Assembly: GCF_004016445.2 (NCBI RefSeq)
Contig: NZ_SADT02000007.1
Location: 62,001-126,000, forward strand
Direction of reading: 5' to 3'
Source: Mesorhizobium sp. M2E.F.Ca.ET.219.01.1.1
GTDB lineage: Bacteria > Pseudomonadota > Alphaproteobacteria > Rhizobiales > Rhizobiaceae
Length of the DNA stretch: 64,000 nt
A program made the translations under genes and the position numbers. The notes under the pieces were generated by a model. It ran no database searches and had not been told where the DNA came from. It worked only from the letters and a program-made list of their open reading frames with translations. Below, piece by piece: positions 56,648 to 64,000 of the stretch. Position 1 is the first letter of the stretch. Every line of letters begins with the position of its first letter.

Positions 56648-57226
56648 TTAGAAGTCCCGCTTCATCATGACCCATTCGCTTGGGCCGCTCCTGCCGCCAT
56701 AAGCGATCCAGGGAAGTTTGTCGGCCGCGACGAAACCAAGCCTTTGATAGACGGAAATCGCGGCAAAATTGGCGTCTTCTACGGTCAGGCACAGGCCTTT
56801 CGCTCCGGCTGAGCTGGCGAGTTCGCCGGCATGAGCAAGCAGCCGCGTTGCCAAGCCCTTGCCGCGGAACTCGGGATAGGTGGCAATCGCGAGGATGGAC
56901 CAGTAGCCGATCAGTCTTGTTTCCAGCGTGACCAGAGGCATCAGGGCTGGCGAGATCTCTGCCGCGTAGTCCTGGTTATTTGCAAGCAGCTCTCCGACCA
57001 ATCCGCCGGCTATCGTCCCATCGACCTCGACCAGCCAGGACTTGGAGAAATGATAGGGCGCGTTCGCATCGGCGGATGCAGCCCGACGGGCCGCCTCCAG
57101 CACTGCATGGTCTTGACCGCTGTCCCTGATCCAGCTGTCGAGATCGATACCGTGCCCGGCGATGTCGACGATCGCTGCGACGTGCAACGCGTCGTTCCTT
57201 GCCGCCGGGCGAATGAGAATGCTCAT
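56648..57226 (-). CDS. GNAT-family N-acetyltransferase
   Basis: 192 residues. GNAT motif A is present as LAIATYPEFRGKGLATRLLAHAGELA, with LCLTVEDANFAAISVYQRLGF further on. Its start codon overlaps the stop of the upstream AcnX small subunit (57223-57226), so it belongs to that operon. The acceptor is unknown; a metabolite of the same pathway is possible. Confidence 0.8.
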   Translation of the reverse strand: MSILIRPAARNDALHVAAIVDIAGHGIDLDSWIRDSGQDHAVLEAARRAASADANAPYHFSKSWLVEVDGTIAGGLVGELLANNQDYAAEISPALMPLVTLETRLIGYWSILAIATYPEFRGKGLATRLLAHAGELASSAGAKGLCLTVEDANFAAISVYQRLGFVAADKLPWIAYGGRSGPSEWVMMKRDF

Positions 57227-57657
57227 GGCAGCCCGTCCAAAATACCAAGACGCCGCAAGATCGACCCGTCGGCGCCGACGGCGACTTGGCCGCCTCGAAA
57301 ACTGTCGAATTGATCGCGTTCAAGCCGCACCGCGATCGGCGTCTGCCAGCTCATCTCCCGGGCGACGATCAGGCCGAGCAGCAGGATGGCGTCCGGCTCG
57401 TGCAGGACGAGTGCGGCCGGCGCGCGTCCGTTGTGGACCAGTTCCATCAGCACCGCCGAGGCCGATGACGAGCCGATCGTGCCCGGCAGGAACAGCACCT
57501 TGCCGGCAATGACTTCGCCATGCTGCGGGTGGCGGACATCGGCGATGCGGCCCGTCTTCGGGTCGACGCCGCCCCAAAAACTGATCGGCGCCGTCAGCAC
57601 CAGCGCTTCGCCTTCGCCCGCCGTGCCCGGCACAAGGATTTCGGTGGCGGCGCTCAT
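57223..57657 (-). CDS. Aconitase X small (swivel) subunit, DUF126
   Basis: 144 residues from ATG 57657, overlapping the large-subunit stop by 4 bases. SFWGGVDPKTGRIADVRHPQHGEVIAGKVLFLPGTIGSSS is the AcnX swivel-domain signature (given in parts: GGVDPKTGRIADVRHPQHGE, PGTIGSSSAS). It completes the active site with the large subunit. In many bacteria both parts are fused; here they are separate. Confidence 0.9.
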   Translation of the reverse strand: MSAATEILVPGTAGEGEALVLTAPISFWGGVDPKTGRIADVRHPQHGEVIAGKVLFLPGTIGSSSASAVLMELVHNGRAPAALVLHEPDAILLLGLIVAREMSWQTPIAVRLERDQFDSFRGGQVAVGADGSILRRLGILDGLP

Positions 57658-58907
57658 GCGGTGACATCCGTGAAGACCGGCCTGCCGAGGACCGCGCTTT
57701 CGACGCAGTCGGCGAGCGACGCGTAGAGCACCGCATAGCCGGTGTTGCCCGGCGCGTAATGCGCGAACTTGCCCGAATTGGTCATCAGCACGCCGTTGCC
57801 GATGTCGGGCATGATCGGCGTCACCACCACGCATGTGTCGGCGACGATGACCACGCCGCTGGCCTCGAGCCTTTTGCGTCGGCCGTCCTTTTCCAGCAAG
57901 GCAAGCGCGTGACGGCCGGTGCAGGCATAGATCGGCACGGCTAGCCGCCGTCCCGCGATCAGCCGCTCCAGGCCGTCGAATTCGGCGTGCGACAGATGCG
58001 GGCTGCCGATCGCCACCGCATCGATCGTCCTGGCCGCCGCCGCGGTGGACAAGCCGGCGCGCGCCTTCGCCGCCATGTCGGGCGTCACGCGGATCACCGC
58101 CTCCGGTTCCGGCCCGGCCAGGATGGTTGCGACGTCGGGAGCTTCGGGCGTGACGCCGGCAATGTGGAACAGGCCGACCGCGCCGGACGATGCGGCCGCA
58201 GCGCCGAAGGCTTTCAGCGCGTCCTCGCCGGGATGACCGGCCACGCCGGTGACGACACCGATCGCGTTGCCGACCTCGCGGCCGTAGAGGCTGCCCAGGA
58301 CAGGCCAGGCGATCTCCGAGGCAAGGAAGGAAGGCGACAGGCCCGAGACATCGAAAATGAGCCTCGCCCGGCGATTCTCGGGCCGGTGCAGCCCGTAATC
58401 CGGGGCGCGTCCGGTGATGGCGCAGGCAATGTCGAGAAAATCGCCATAGCGGTTGGTGCGCGCGCCCAGCACAGAATTGCAGAAGACGACCGCGTTGGAC
58501 TCGCCCCAGGCCACGTCGCTGCCGAGTGTTGGCCTGTGTCCGGCCTGATAGGGCGCGCAGGTCCAGCTCTGCTCGCAGCCGAGCTTGCGATAGGCCTCCA
58601 TCATCCGCCGCGCCATGCCGCGCTGCGGCTCCTCGAGACGAATGCGCGAGCAGCCCATCAGGTCGAGCGCTCCGACATTGAGCGTCGAGCGCACCGCGAC
58701 CTTCGCGCCGCCTTCGACCAGCCTCTCGGCGAACAGCGTCCCGGAGTCGCCATGATAGAGCGCGCCGTCGATATGGGTGGAAGCGATCGGGATCAGCCGC
58801 GGCGCGCCGAGCAGCCGTGCGCTTTCGGCGACGATGCGCATCGCCATGCCCGCGCCGTCCTGGCCGGCGGCGATCGCCTGTTCTTGCGGGATGAGTGCGA
58901 GACTCAA
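57654..58907 (-). CDS. Aconitase X catalytic subunit, DUF521
   Basis: 417 residues. STHIDGALYHGDSGTLFAER and GESNAVVFCNSVLGARTNRYGD are AcnX landmarks; Cys residues suited to an Fe-S cluster occur in this region (GCSRIRLEE, CTGRH, ADTCVVV). Characterised bacterial relatives dehydrate cis-3-hydroxy-L-proline, and archaeal ones dehydrate mevalonate 5-phosphate. The two-gene arrangement with small subunit matches the proline-type IIb enzymes described in rhizobia. The substrate is an inference. Overlaps the upstream GNAT gene by 4 bases. Confidence 0.88.
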   Translation of the reverse strand: MSLALIPQEQAIAAGQDGAGMAMRIVAESARLLGAPRLIPIASTHIDGALYHGDSGTLFAERLVEGGAKVAVRSTLNVGALDLMGCSRIRLEEPQRGMARRMMEAYRKLGCEQSWTCAPYQAGHRPTLGSDVAWGESNAVVFCNSVLGARTNRYGDFLDIACAITGRAPDYGLHRPENRRARLIFDVSGLSPSFLASEIAWPVLGSLYGREVGNAIGVVTGVAGHPGEDALKAFGAAAASSGAVGLFHIAGVTPEAPDVATILAGPEPEAVIRVTPDMAAKARAGLSTAAAARTIDAVAIGSPHLSHAEFDGLERLIAGRRLAVPIYACTGRHALALLEKDGRRKRLEASGVVIVADTCVVVTPIMPDIGNGVLMTNSGKFAHYAPGNTGYAVLYASLADCVESAVLGRPVFTDVTA

Positions 58908-59392
58908 GACAGCACCTTGCGCATGGTGATGGAGGTCGGCCTGTCATAGCCCTGATGCGCCGTGCGCCCGGTCTCGTGAAAGCCGAGCCGGGCGAAGGCC
59001 GCGTGGTTTGCGGTCAGCTCGATGCGGGTCTGGAGCTCGATCGCATCCTTGTCCCGTTCGCGGGCAAGATCCTCCACCGCTTTCATCAGCCTGGCTCCGA
59101 CGCCTTGACCCTGGAATTCTGGCTCGACCGCGAGCTTGCCGACATAGAAATCCCGCGCCCGCTCCAGCGCGAAAACGCAGCCGACGATGCGGTCGTTCTC
59201 GACGGCCAGAAACCCTGTCTCCTTTTTCGCTTTCTCGGCAAGGCTGTCGGCGCTCAGAAGATGCGCCGAGGAGGGCGGGTCGATAACGCCGTCCATATAG
59301 GCAAAGGCGCGGCGGATCAGCGCGAGCAAGTCGCCCCATCGGTCGAAATCCGCCTGAAGCCCGACTATGGAGATGCCGACGGTCTGGTCCAT
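58904..59392 (-). CDS. GNAT-family N-acetyltransferase
   Basis: 162 residues from ATG 59392. The acetyl-CoA motif is VGKLAVEPEFQGQGVGARLM, and ELTANHAAFARLGFHETGRT closes the fold. Stop overlaps the AcnX large-subunit start (ATGA), so it is the first gene of a four-gene set: GNAT-AcnX large-AcnX small-GNAT. A longer in-frame start at 59446 would run into moeB. Confidence 0.82.
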   Translation of the reverse strand: MDQTVGISIVGLQADFDRWGDLLALIRRAFAYMDGVIDPPSSAHLLSADSLAEKAKKETGFLAVENDRIVGCVFALERARDFYVGKLAVEPEFQGQGVGARLMKAVEDLARERDKDAIELQTRIELTANHAAFARLGFHETGRTAHQGYDRPTSITMRKVLS

Positions 59393-59396
59393 GCGC

Positions 59397-60152
59397 TCAG
59401 ACGGCCTTGTAGCGGATGGTGTCGAAGCGGGCCGTGAGCCCGTCATAGAGCAGCAGCCTGCCGATCAGCGGCTCGCCTATGCCGGTGATCAGCTTGATCG
59501 CCTCCATCGCCTCCAGCGCGCCGATGACGCCCGTCAGCGCGCCGACGATGCCGGCAACGGCGCAGGAGGGCACCAGCCCTTCGGGCGGCGCTTCCGGGAA
59601 CAGGTCGCGATAGCCCGGATTGCGCTTGCCGTCGGCGCCTGTCTCGAACGGCTTCAGTACCGTCACCGAGCCGTCGAAACGGCCGACGGCGGCGGTGACG
59701 AGGGGCTTCTTCTCGCTGGCGCAGGCATCGGCGACCGCGTAGCGCGTCTCGAAATTGTCGGAGCCGTCGACAACGACATCGTAGCGCGCAACGAGAGCAG
59801 GGGCGTTCTCTTCCGTCAGCCTCAGGCGGTGCGCTTCCACCGTGACGTTGGGGTTGATGCGCATGATCGCTGCTGCTGCGCTGTCGGTCTTGGCCAGGCC
59901 GATCGTGTCGTTGCCATGGATCACCTGCCGCTGCAGGTTAGACAGGGAAACCGTGTCGTCATCGACGATGCCGAGCGTGCCGACACCGGCTGCGGCGAGA
60001 TATTCGAGCACCGGCGCGCCGAGCCCGCCGGCGCCGATCACCAGCACCCGCGCCCGTTTCAGCCTCTGCTGGCCCGGCCCGCCGATCTCGGGCAGCACGA
60101 TGTGCCGGGCATAGCGTTCGAGTTCTTCGTCGGTCAGGGCGGCACTGGTCAT
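59397..60152 (-). CDS. moeB: MoeB/ThiF-family adenylyltransferase
   Basis: 251 residues. Nucleotide-binding VLVIGAGGLGAPVLEYLAAAG, the IVDDDTVSLSNLQRQ signature, and the Cys in VPSCAVAGIVG. It activates the MoaD or ThiS C-terminus by adenylation. The zinc ligands of E. coli MoeB (CYRC, and the C-terminal Cys pair) are missing: here PGYRDLFPE and the protein ends at FDTIRYKAV. A variant or a paralogue is possible. It follows recF, the usual order in the dnaA-dnaN-recF-moeB group. Confidence 0.85.
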   Translation of the reverse strand: MTSAALTDEELERYARHIVLPEIGGPGQQRLKRARVLVIGAGGLGAPVLEYLAAAGVGTLGIVDDDTVSLSNLQRQVIHGNDTIGLAKTDSAAAAIMRINPNVTVEAHRLRLTEENAPALVARYDVVVDGSDNFETRYAVADACASEKKPLVTAAVGRFDGSVTVLKPFETGADGKRNPGYRDLFPEAPPEGLVPSCAVAGIVGALTGVIGALEAMEAIKLITGIGEPLIGRLLLYDGLTARFDTIRYKAV

Positions 60153-60191
60153 GGCTGGACCTTATCGCTGACGCAGAGCCTTGTCAGTAAG

Positions 60192-60261
60192 CGCAAGGCA
60201 AAGCCTTGTGGTCCACATGACGAGGCAAAAGATTGGCATGACGCAAGGCAAGGCCTTGTGG
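60192..60261. repeat. 20-bp direct repeats, each palindromic
   Basis: CGCAAGGCAAAGCCTTGTGG (60192-60211) recurs at 60242-60261 with one mismatch, 50 bases apart. Each core, CAAGGC...GCCTTG, is an inverted repeat. It occupies the gap between moeB and recF. Confidence 0.7.
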
Positions 60262-60286
60262 CGCAGTGCCGAAATAGCTTCACCGG

Positions 60287-61447
60287 CTAGCCGGTCAGCG
60301 CGACGCTGCCATGATCGACCGTGAGGAATTGCGCCCGGCCGGCAAGGCTCGAAAACAAGGCGGCATCCGTGCCCGTCATGAAGGCCTGGCAGTTGAGCTC
60401 CTCGAGGATCGAGAACAGCGCCGCGCGCCGGCCCGCGTCGAGATGCGCGGCGATCTCGTCCAGCAGCAGGATCGGCGTCAGCCCCGACATCTCGCCGGTC
60501 AGCCTGGCATGCGACAGCACGATGCCGACCAGCAGCGCCTTCTGCTCGCCGGTCGAGCAAAGTTCCGCCGGCATAGACTTGGGCCGGTGCCGCACCACCA
60601 GGTCGGAGCGGTGCGGGCCGTCCAGCGTGCGGCCGGCGGCGCGGTCGCGTTCACGGCCATTGGCAAGCGCCGCGCGATAGCGTTCCTCGACATCGACGGC
60701 GGCTGCATCGCCGAGCGCGCTCTCCAGGTCCCCGGCGAGGCTGATATCGGCCTGCGGAAACGGCCCGCTGCCGGGCAATCTGTCGATCATGGCCGCAAGC
60801 AGCCGCACCAGCTCGGCCCGCGCCGCGGCGATGGCCACGCCGGTTTCGGCCATCTGCGTCTCGATCGCGTCGAACCAGGCGCCGTCCCGCGAGCCTTCGG
60901 TAAGCAAGCGGTTACGGCCGCGCATGGCCTTCTCATAGTCGAGCGCGCGCTGGCCATGGCCTGGATCGATCGCCAGCACCAACCGGTCGAGGAAGCGGCG
61001 GCGGTCCGCCGCCGGCCCGGGAAACAGCCCGTCCATGGCCGGCGTCAGCCAGACGACCCTGAGCCATTCCAGCATGTCTTCGGCCGATCGCGCCGGCGCG
61101 CCGTTGATCCGCACCTTCCTGCCGCCTTCGCCGGCGGCGTCGCCGCCGGAAATGCCGGTGCCGATCTCGACCTGGCCCTCCGGCCCCTCGATGCGCGCAT
61201 GCAAGGCGAAGCCGCCATCGCCGCCTTCGCGCGCCACATCCGCATAAGGCGCGCGGCGCAGGCCCCGGCCCGGCGTCAGGAATGAGATCGCTTCCAGGAG
61301 GTTGGTCTTGCCGGCGCCATTGTCGCCCGACAGCACCACCGCGCCAGGTATAAGGTCGAGCGAAAGCGCCGCATAGTTGCGGAAATTAGTAAGCTTTAAC
61401 TTACTTATATAGCTTTGCTGCTGAAGCTGTTTCGCATCCGCGGTCAC
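60287..61447 (-). CDS. recF: DNA replication/repair protein RecF
   Basis: 386 residues. N-terminal LKLTNFRNYAALSLDLIPG and Walker A SGDNGAGKTNLLEA; C-terminal signature STGEQKALLVGIVLSHARL and Walker B TPILLLDEIAAHLD. It works with RecR (at 2.8 kb) and RecO at gaps. GTG 61447 is the start; the ribosome-binding site is weak. The two palindromes at 61471 and 61528 lie in its leader, between dnaN and recF. Confidence 0.94.
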   Translation of the reverse strand: MTADAKQLQQQSYISKLKLTNFRNYAALSLDLIPGAVVLSGDNGAGKTNLLEAISFLTPGRGLRRAPYADVAREGGDGGFALHARIEGPEGQVEIGTGISGGDAAGEGGRKVRINGAPARSAEDMLEWLRVVWLTPAMDGLFPGPAADRRRFLDRLVLAIDPGHGQRALDYEKAMRGRNRLLTEGSRDGAWFDAIETQMAETGVAIAAARAELVRLLAAMIDRLPGSGPFPQADISLAGDLESALGDAAAVDVEERYRAALANGRERDRAAGRTLDGPHRSDLVVRHRPKSMPAELCSTGEQKALLVGIVLSHARLTGEMSGLTPILLLDEIAAHLDAGRRAALFSILEELNCQAFMTGTDAALFSSLAGRAQFLTVDHGSVALTG

Positions 61448-61470
61448 GACGACACATCAGGTCCGCTAGA

Positions 61471-61514
61471 GCAATTCCAGGAAAAGGGCACTGCGGTTTT
61501 CCGCCTGGAATTGC
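61471..61514 (-). repeat. 44-nt palindromic repeat, copy A
   Basis: Starts GCAATTCCAGGAAAAG and ends CCTGGAATTGC. On the minus strand it matches the copy at 2756, with changes at the loop and CGGA/CGCC positions. Confidence 0.8.
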
Positions 61515-61527
61515 GACGGACAAAAGC

Positions 61528-61571
61528 GCAATTCCAGGAAAAGTGCACAGCGGTTTTCCGTCCGGAATTGC
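61528..61571 (-). repeat. 44-nt palindromic repeat, copy B
   Basis: Starts GCAATTCCAGGAAAAGTGC and ends GTCCGGAATTGC. Its reverse complement is nearly identical to the repeat at 2756-2799, differing in the loop. Directly tandem with copy A, separated by 13 bases, and 14 bases from the end of dnaN. Confidence 0.85.
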
Positions 61572-61584
61572 GTCGACAAGAGAC

Positions 61585-62703
61585 CTAGACCCGCATCGGC
61601 ATCAGCACGTAGAGCGCGGTTTCGTCGGCCATGTCGTGGATCAGCGTCGGCGAGCCGGCATCCGCCAGCATGAACTTGGCCTCCGAACCGGTGAGCTGGG
61701 CCGCCACGTCGAGCAGGTACTTGGCGTTGAAGCCGATCTCGATCGGGTCCGACGAATAGTCGGCCGCCAGTTCCTCGGTGGCGCTGCCAGAATCCGGATT
61801 GTTGACCGCGAGCGTGAGCTGGCCGTCATTGATCGACAGTTTTACGGCCCGGCCGCGTTCGGAGGAAATGGTCGAAACGCGGTCGACCGCGGCGGCGAAG
61901 CTCTGGCGATCGATGATCAGCTTCTTGTCGTTGCCGGTCGGGATCACGCGCTGATAATCGGGGAAAGTGCCGTCGATCAGCTTCGACGTCAAAACGACGC
62001 TGCCGATGGTGAAGCGGATCTTGGTATCCGACAGTTCCGTCGTCACCGCGACATCGGGGTCGTCGACCAGCTTCTGCAGCTCGCTCACCGTCTTGCGCGG
62101 AATGATGATGCCCGGCATGCCTTCCGAACCGGCCGGCGCGTCGATCTCGGCGCGCGCCAGGCGGTGTCCGTCGGTGGCGACCGAGCGCAGCTTCAGCTTG
62201 CCGCCGACCTCAACGGCGTGCAGGTAGATGCCGTTCAGGTAGTAGCGCGTTTCCTCCGTCGAGATGGCGAACTGGGTCTTGTCGATCAGCCCCTTCAGCG
62301 CCGCCGATTCCAGCCGGAAGATATGCGAGAACGAGCCGGCAGAAAGCTCCGGGAAGTCGGATTGCGGCAGGCACTGCAGGCGGAAGCTCGAACGTCCCGA
62401 GGTGACGGTCATCGCGTTGCCGTCCTCGTCCGTCTTCAGCATCACCTCGGCGCCGTCGGAAAGCTTGCGCACGATGTCGTAGAGCAGATGCGCCGGCACC
62501 GTCGTCGCGCCGCCACGCTCGACCTTGGCGGGTGTCGCCTCCGTCACCTCGAGGTCGAGGTCGGTCGCCTTCATCTCGAGGCTCGCCCCCTCGGCGCTGA
62601 GCAGCACGTTGGAGAGGATCGGGATGGTGTTGCGCCGCTCGACCACGCGGTGGACGTGGTTGAGGGACTTCAGGAGATTTGACCGTTCCAGGATAACACG
62701 CAT
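61585..62703 (-). CDS. dnaN: DNA polymerase III beta subunit (sliding clamp)
   Basis: 372 residues from ATG 62703, the usual length. The start MRVILERSNLLKSLNHVHR and end ALYVLMPMRV are typical; three similar clamp domains are present (residues about 1-120, 125-245, 250-372). It tethers polymerase III to DNA. The in-frame extension to 62739 lies in the leader. The 200-bp gap to dnaA holds a terminator hairpin. Confidence 0.97.
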   Translation of the reverse strand: MRVILERSNLLKSLNHVHRVVERRNTIPILSNVLLSAEGASLEMKATDLDLEVTEATPAKVERGGATTVPAHLLYDIVRKLSDGAEVMLKTDEDGNAMTVTSGRSSFRLQCLPQSDFPELSAGSFSHIFRLESAALKGLIDKTQFAISTEETRYYLNGIYLHAVEVGGKLKLRSVATDGHRLARAEIDAPAGSEGMPGIIIPRKTVSELQKLVDDPDVAVTTELSDTKIRFTIGSVVLTSKLIDGTFPDYQRVIPTGNDKKLIIDRQSFAAAVDRVSTISSERGRAVKLSINDGQLTLAVNNPDSGSATEELAADYSSDPIEIGFNAKYLLDVAAQLTGSEAKFMLADAGSPTLIHDMADETALYVLMPMRV

Positions 62704-62799
62704 GACGAACAGGCTCGCTTCAATGAATGAACGGGTCACCGTCAGGCGGCATCCCGCGAAAGCCCTGAAAGGCTTTCAGAATCTCTGTAAGCTGACAGT

Positions 62800-62820
62800 A
62801 AAAAGCCTGCGAACGCAAGC
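62800..62820 (-). terminator. Terminator between dnaA and dnaN
   Basis: Read on the minus strand, GCTTGCG-TT-CGCAGGC (62820-62805, one G-T wobble) is followed by TTTTT (62804-62800). A larger alternative stem, AAGCCCGCG/CGCGGGCTT (62817-62825 and 62846-62854), shares bases with it, so the two cannot form together. It suggests dnaN is partly uncoupled from dnaA. Confidence 0.7.
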
Positions 62821-62903
62821 CCGCGGCACCGGTTCCGGCCGGTTGCGCGGGCTTTCTGGGGATAAAGCCGGCGATGCGGGTCGCCGGCCATTTTCGCATT
62901 GCC

Positions 62904-64000
62904 TCAGGCCTGGTCGTTGATCAGCCTTCTGAGCAGTTCGAGCTCCTGCGCCAGCGTGTTGTCGCCGCCCGAGAGATCCTCGATCTTGCGCACGGCATGC
63001 AGCACGGTCGTGTGGTCGCGGCCGCCGAAGCGACGCCCGATCTCCGGCAGCGAGCGCGGCGTCATCACTTTCGACAGATACATGGCCACCTGCCGCGGCT
63101 TGACGATGGTGCGCGTGCGCCGGTTGGACAGAAGCTCCGTCTTCGACACGTTGTAGTGGCGCGCCACGATGCGCTGGATGTCCTCGATGCGCACCCGCTT
63201 CGGCTCGCCCGAGCGGTAGATGTGGCCGAGAATCTCGTCGATGCGGTCGATCGTGATCTGCGGCTCGAAGGACTGGCGAAACAGAAGCTGGTTGAAGGCG
63301 CCTTCGAGCTCGCGCCCGCTGCCGGTGACCGTACGGGCGACATGCTCCAGGATCTCGTCCGAGATGTCGAGCGAGGTGTCATCGGTCTTGGCGGTGGCGC
63401 GGCGCAGCTTCAGCATGCCGAGCCGCATGGCGAAATCCGGCGCCGACATTTCCAGCGCCACGCCGCCATTGAGGCGCGAACGCACGCGCGGTTCCAGCGA
63501 TTCCAGTTCCGACGGCGGCCGGTCGGCCGCCACCACCACCTGCTTGGCGCTGTCGAGCAGCATGTTGATGAGGTGGCAGAACTCGTGCTGGATCGATTTG
63601 CCTTGCAGGAACTGCATGTCGTCGATGATCAGCAGATCGATGTCGCGCAGCTGCTCTTTCAGCGTCAGCGCGTTGTTGTCGCGGATCGCCGTGGCGAAGC
63701 GCCACATGAAATACTCCGCCGTCAGATAGACGACGCGCGACTTCGGATTGTGCCGCAGCGATTCCGCCGCGATCGCCTGCAAGAGGTGCGTCTTGCCGAG
63801 CCCGACGGTGGCATGCAGGAAAAGCGGGTTGAAACGCACCGCGCTCGACTGCGATTCCGCCACGGCTCTCGCCGCCGCGAAGGCCACCCTGTTGGACGGT
63901 CCCTCGATGAAGGAGGCGAATGTGTAGCGCGGGTCGAGCGGCGATCCCAGCACATTGTGGCGGAACTCCGGTTCCACGGACGCGCCCTGACGGGGCGCCG
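62904..64000 (-). CDS. dnaA: Chromosomal replication initiator DnaA, C-terminal part
   Basis: The 5' end is outside the window; the frame is open to the right edge. The AAA+ domain has LHATVGLGKTHLLQAI (Walker A), DLLIIDDMQFLQGK (Walker B), and RVRSRLNGGVALEM (box VII). The C-terminal DNA-binding domain shows FGGRDHTTVLHAVRKIE, the DnaA-box recognition signature. It opens the replication origin. In rhizobia the origin is usually near hemE rather than here, and the dnaA-dnaN gap has no cluster of DnaA boxes. Confidence 0.96.
   Translation of the reverse strand, partial: APRQGASVEPEFRHNVLGSPLDPRYTFASFIEGPSNRVAFAAARAVAESQSSAVRFNPLFLHATVGLGKTHLLQAIAAESLRHNPKSRVVYLTAEYFMWRFATAIRDNNALTLKEQLRDIDLLIIDDMQFLQGKSIQHEFCHLINMLLDSAKQVVVAADRPPSELESLEPRVRSRLNGGVALEMSAPDFAMRLGMLKLRRATAKTDDTSLDISDEILEHVARTVTGSGRELEGAFNQLLFRQSFEPQITIDRIDEILGHIYRSGEPKRVRIEDIQRIVARHYNVSKTELLSNRRTRTIVKPRQVAMYLSKVMTPRSLPEIGRRFGGRDHTTVLHAVRKIEDLSGGDNTLAQELELLRRLINDQA

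Noticed and set aside
60192..60261. CRISPR-like array
   Set aside because: Only two 20-bp repeats, no further units and no cas genes.
62704..62903. Replication origin beside dnaA
   Set aside because: The 200 bp hold terminator hairpins and no cluster of TTATCCACA-like boxes; rhizobial origins usually lie elsewhere.

Overview
The window is about 64 kb of GC-rich chromosomal DNA from an alphaproteobacterium of the order Hyphomicrobiales (Rhizobiales), most like Mesorhizobium or a close Phyllobacteriaceae relative. This rests on gene order (dnaX-ybaB-recR; tsaB-rimI...miaB-phoH-ybeY-tlyC-lnt-praR-metK-trmB; rimP-nusA-ylxR-infB-rbfA-truB; rpsO-pnp; irr beside fabA-fabB-fabI; dnaA-dnaN-recF-moeB), on the Irr regulator with an Irr-type operator, and on several families of short palindromic repeats. 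No phage, insertion sequence, plasmid, CRISPR, rRNA or tRNA gene was seen. Most of the window is housekeeping.

Layout. 1-3.4 kb: dnaX (left end missing), ybaB, a SleB-type cell-wall hydrolase lipoprotein and recR. 3.4-10.7 kb: a lytic transglycosylase whose start codon lies in a 174-bp repeat, a five-gene peptide-type ABC importer operon and a small low-GC immunity-like gene. 10.7-16 kb: an RND efflux operon on the minus strand with two tandem adaptors. 16.2-19.5 kb: a GabT-type aminotransferase, a broken ParE toxin next to an intact ParD antitoxin, and an FAD reductase. 19.6-25.9 kb: an iron-handling operon (imelysin, bfd, bfr, di-heme DUF1111, second imelysin, DUF1513) behind a perfect 19-bp Irr (ICE) palindrome. 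26-36.7 kb: tRNA modification, ribosome maturation and envelope genes to metK and trmB. 36.7-48.2 kb: the rimP-nusA-infB-truB operon, corA, rpsO and pnp. 48.2-56.6 kb: an RsmC-like methyltransferase, an EAL/GGDEF protein, fabA-fabB-fabI, irr, and a hydroxyacid dehydrogenase. 56.6-64 kb (minus strand): a two-subunit aconitase X set with two acetyltransferases, moeB, recF, dnaN and dnaA (5' end missing).

The strongest link within the window is between irr (53.8 kb) and the ICE palindrome at 19.68 kb. The palindrome lies over a candidate promoter of the iron operon, so both the regulator and a likely target are present. The best non-coding candidates are a terminator hairpin immediately before metK, a hairpin plus U-run in the rimP leader, a structured pnp leader, and dispersed 44-nt palindromes. 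trmB appears to lack any ATG, GTG or TTG start and probably begins at a CTG overlapping the metK stop codon.
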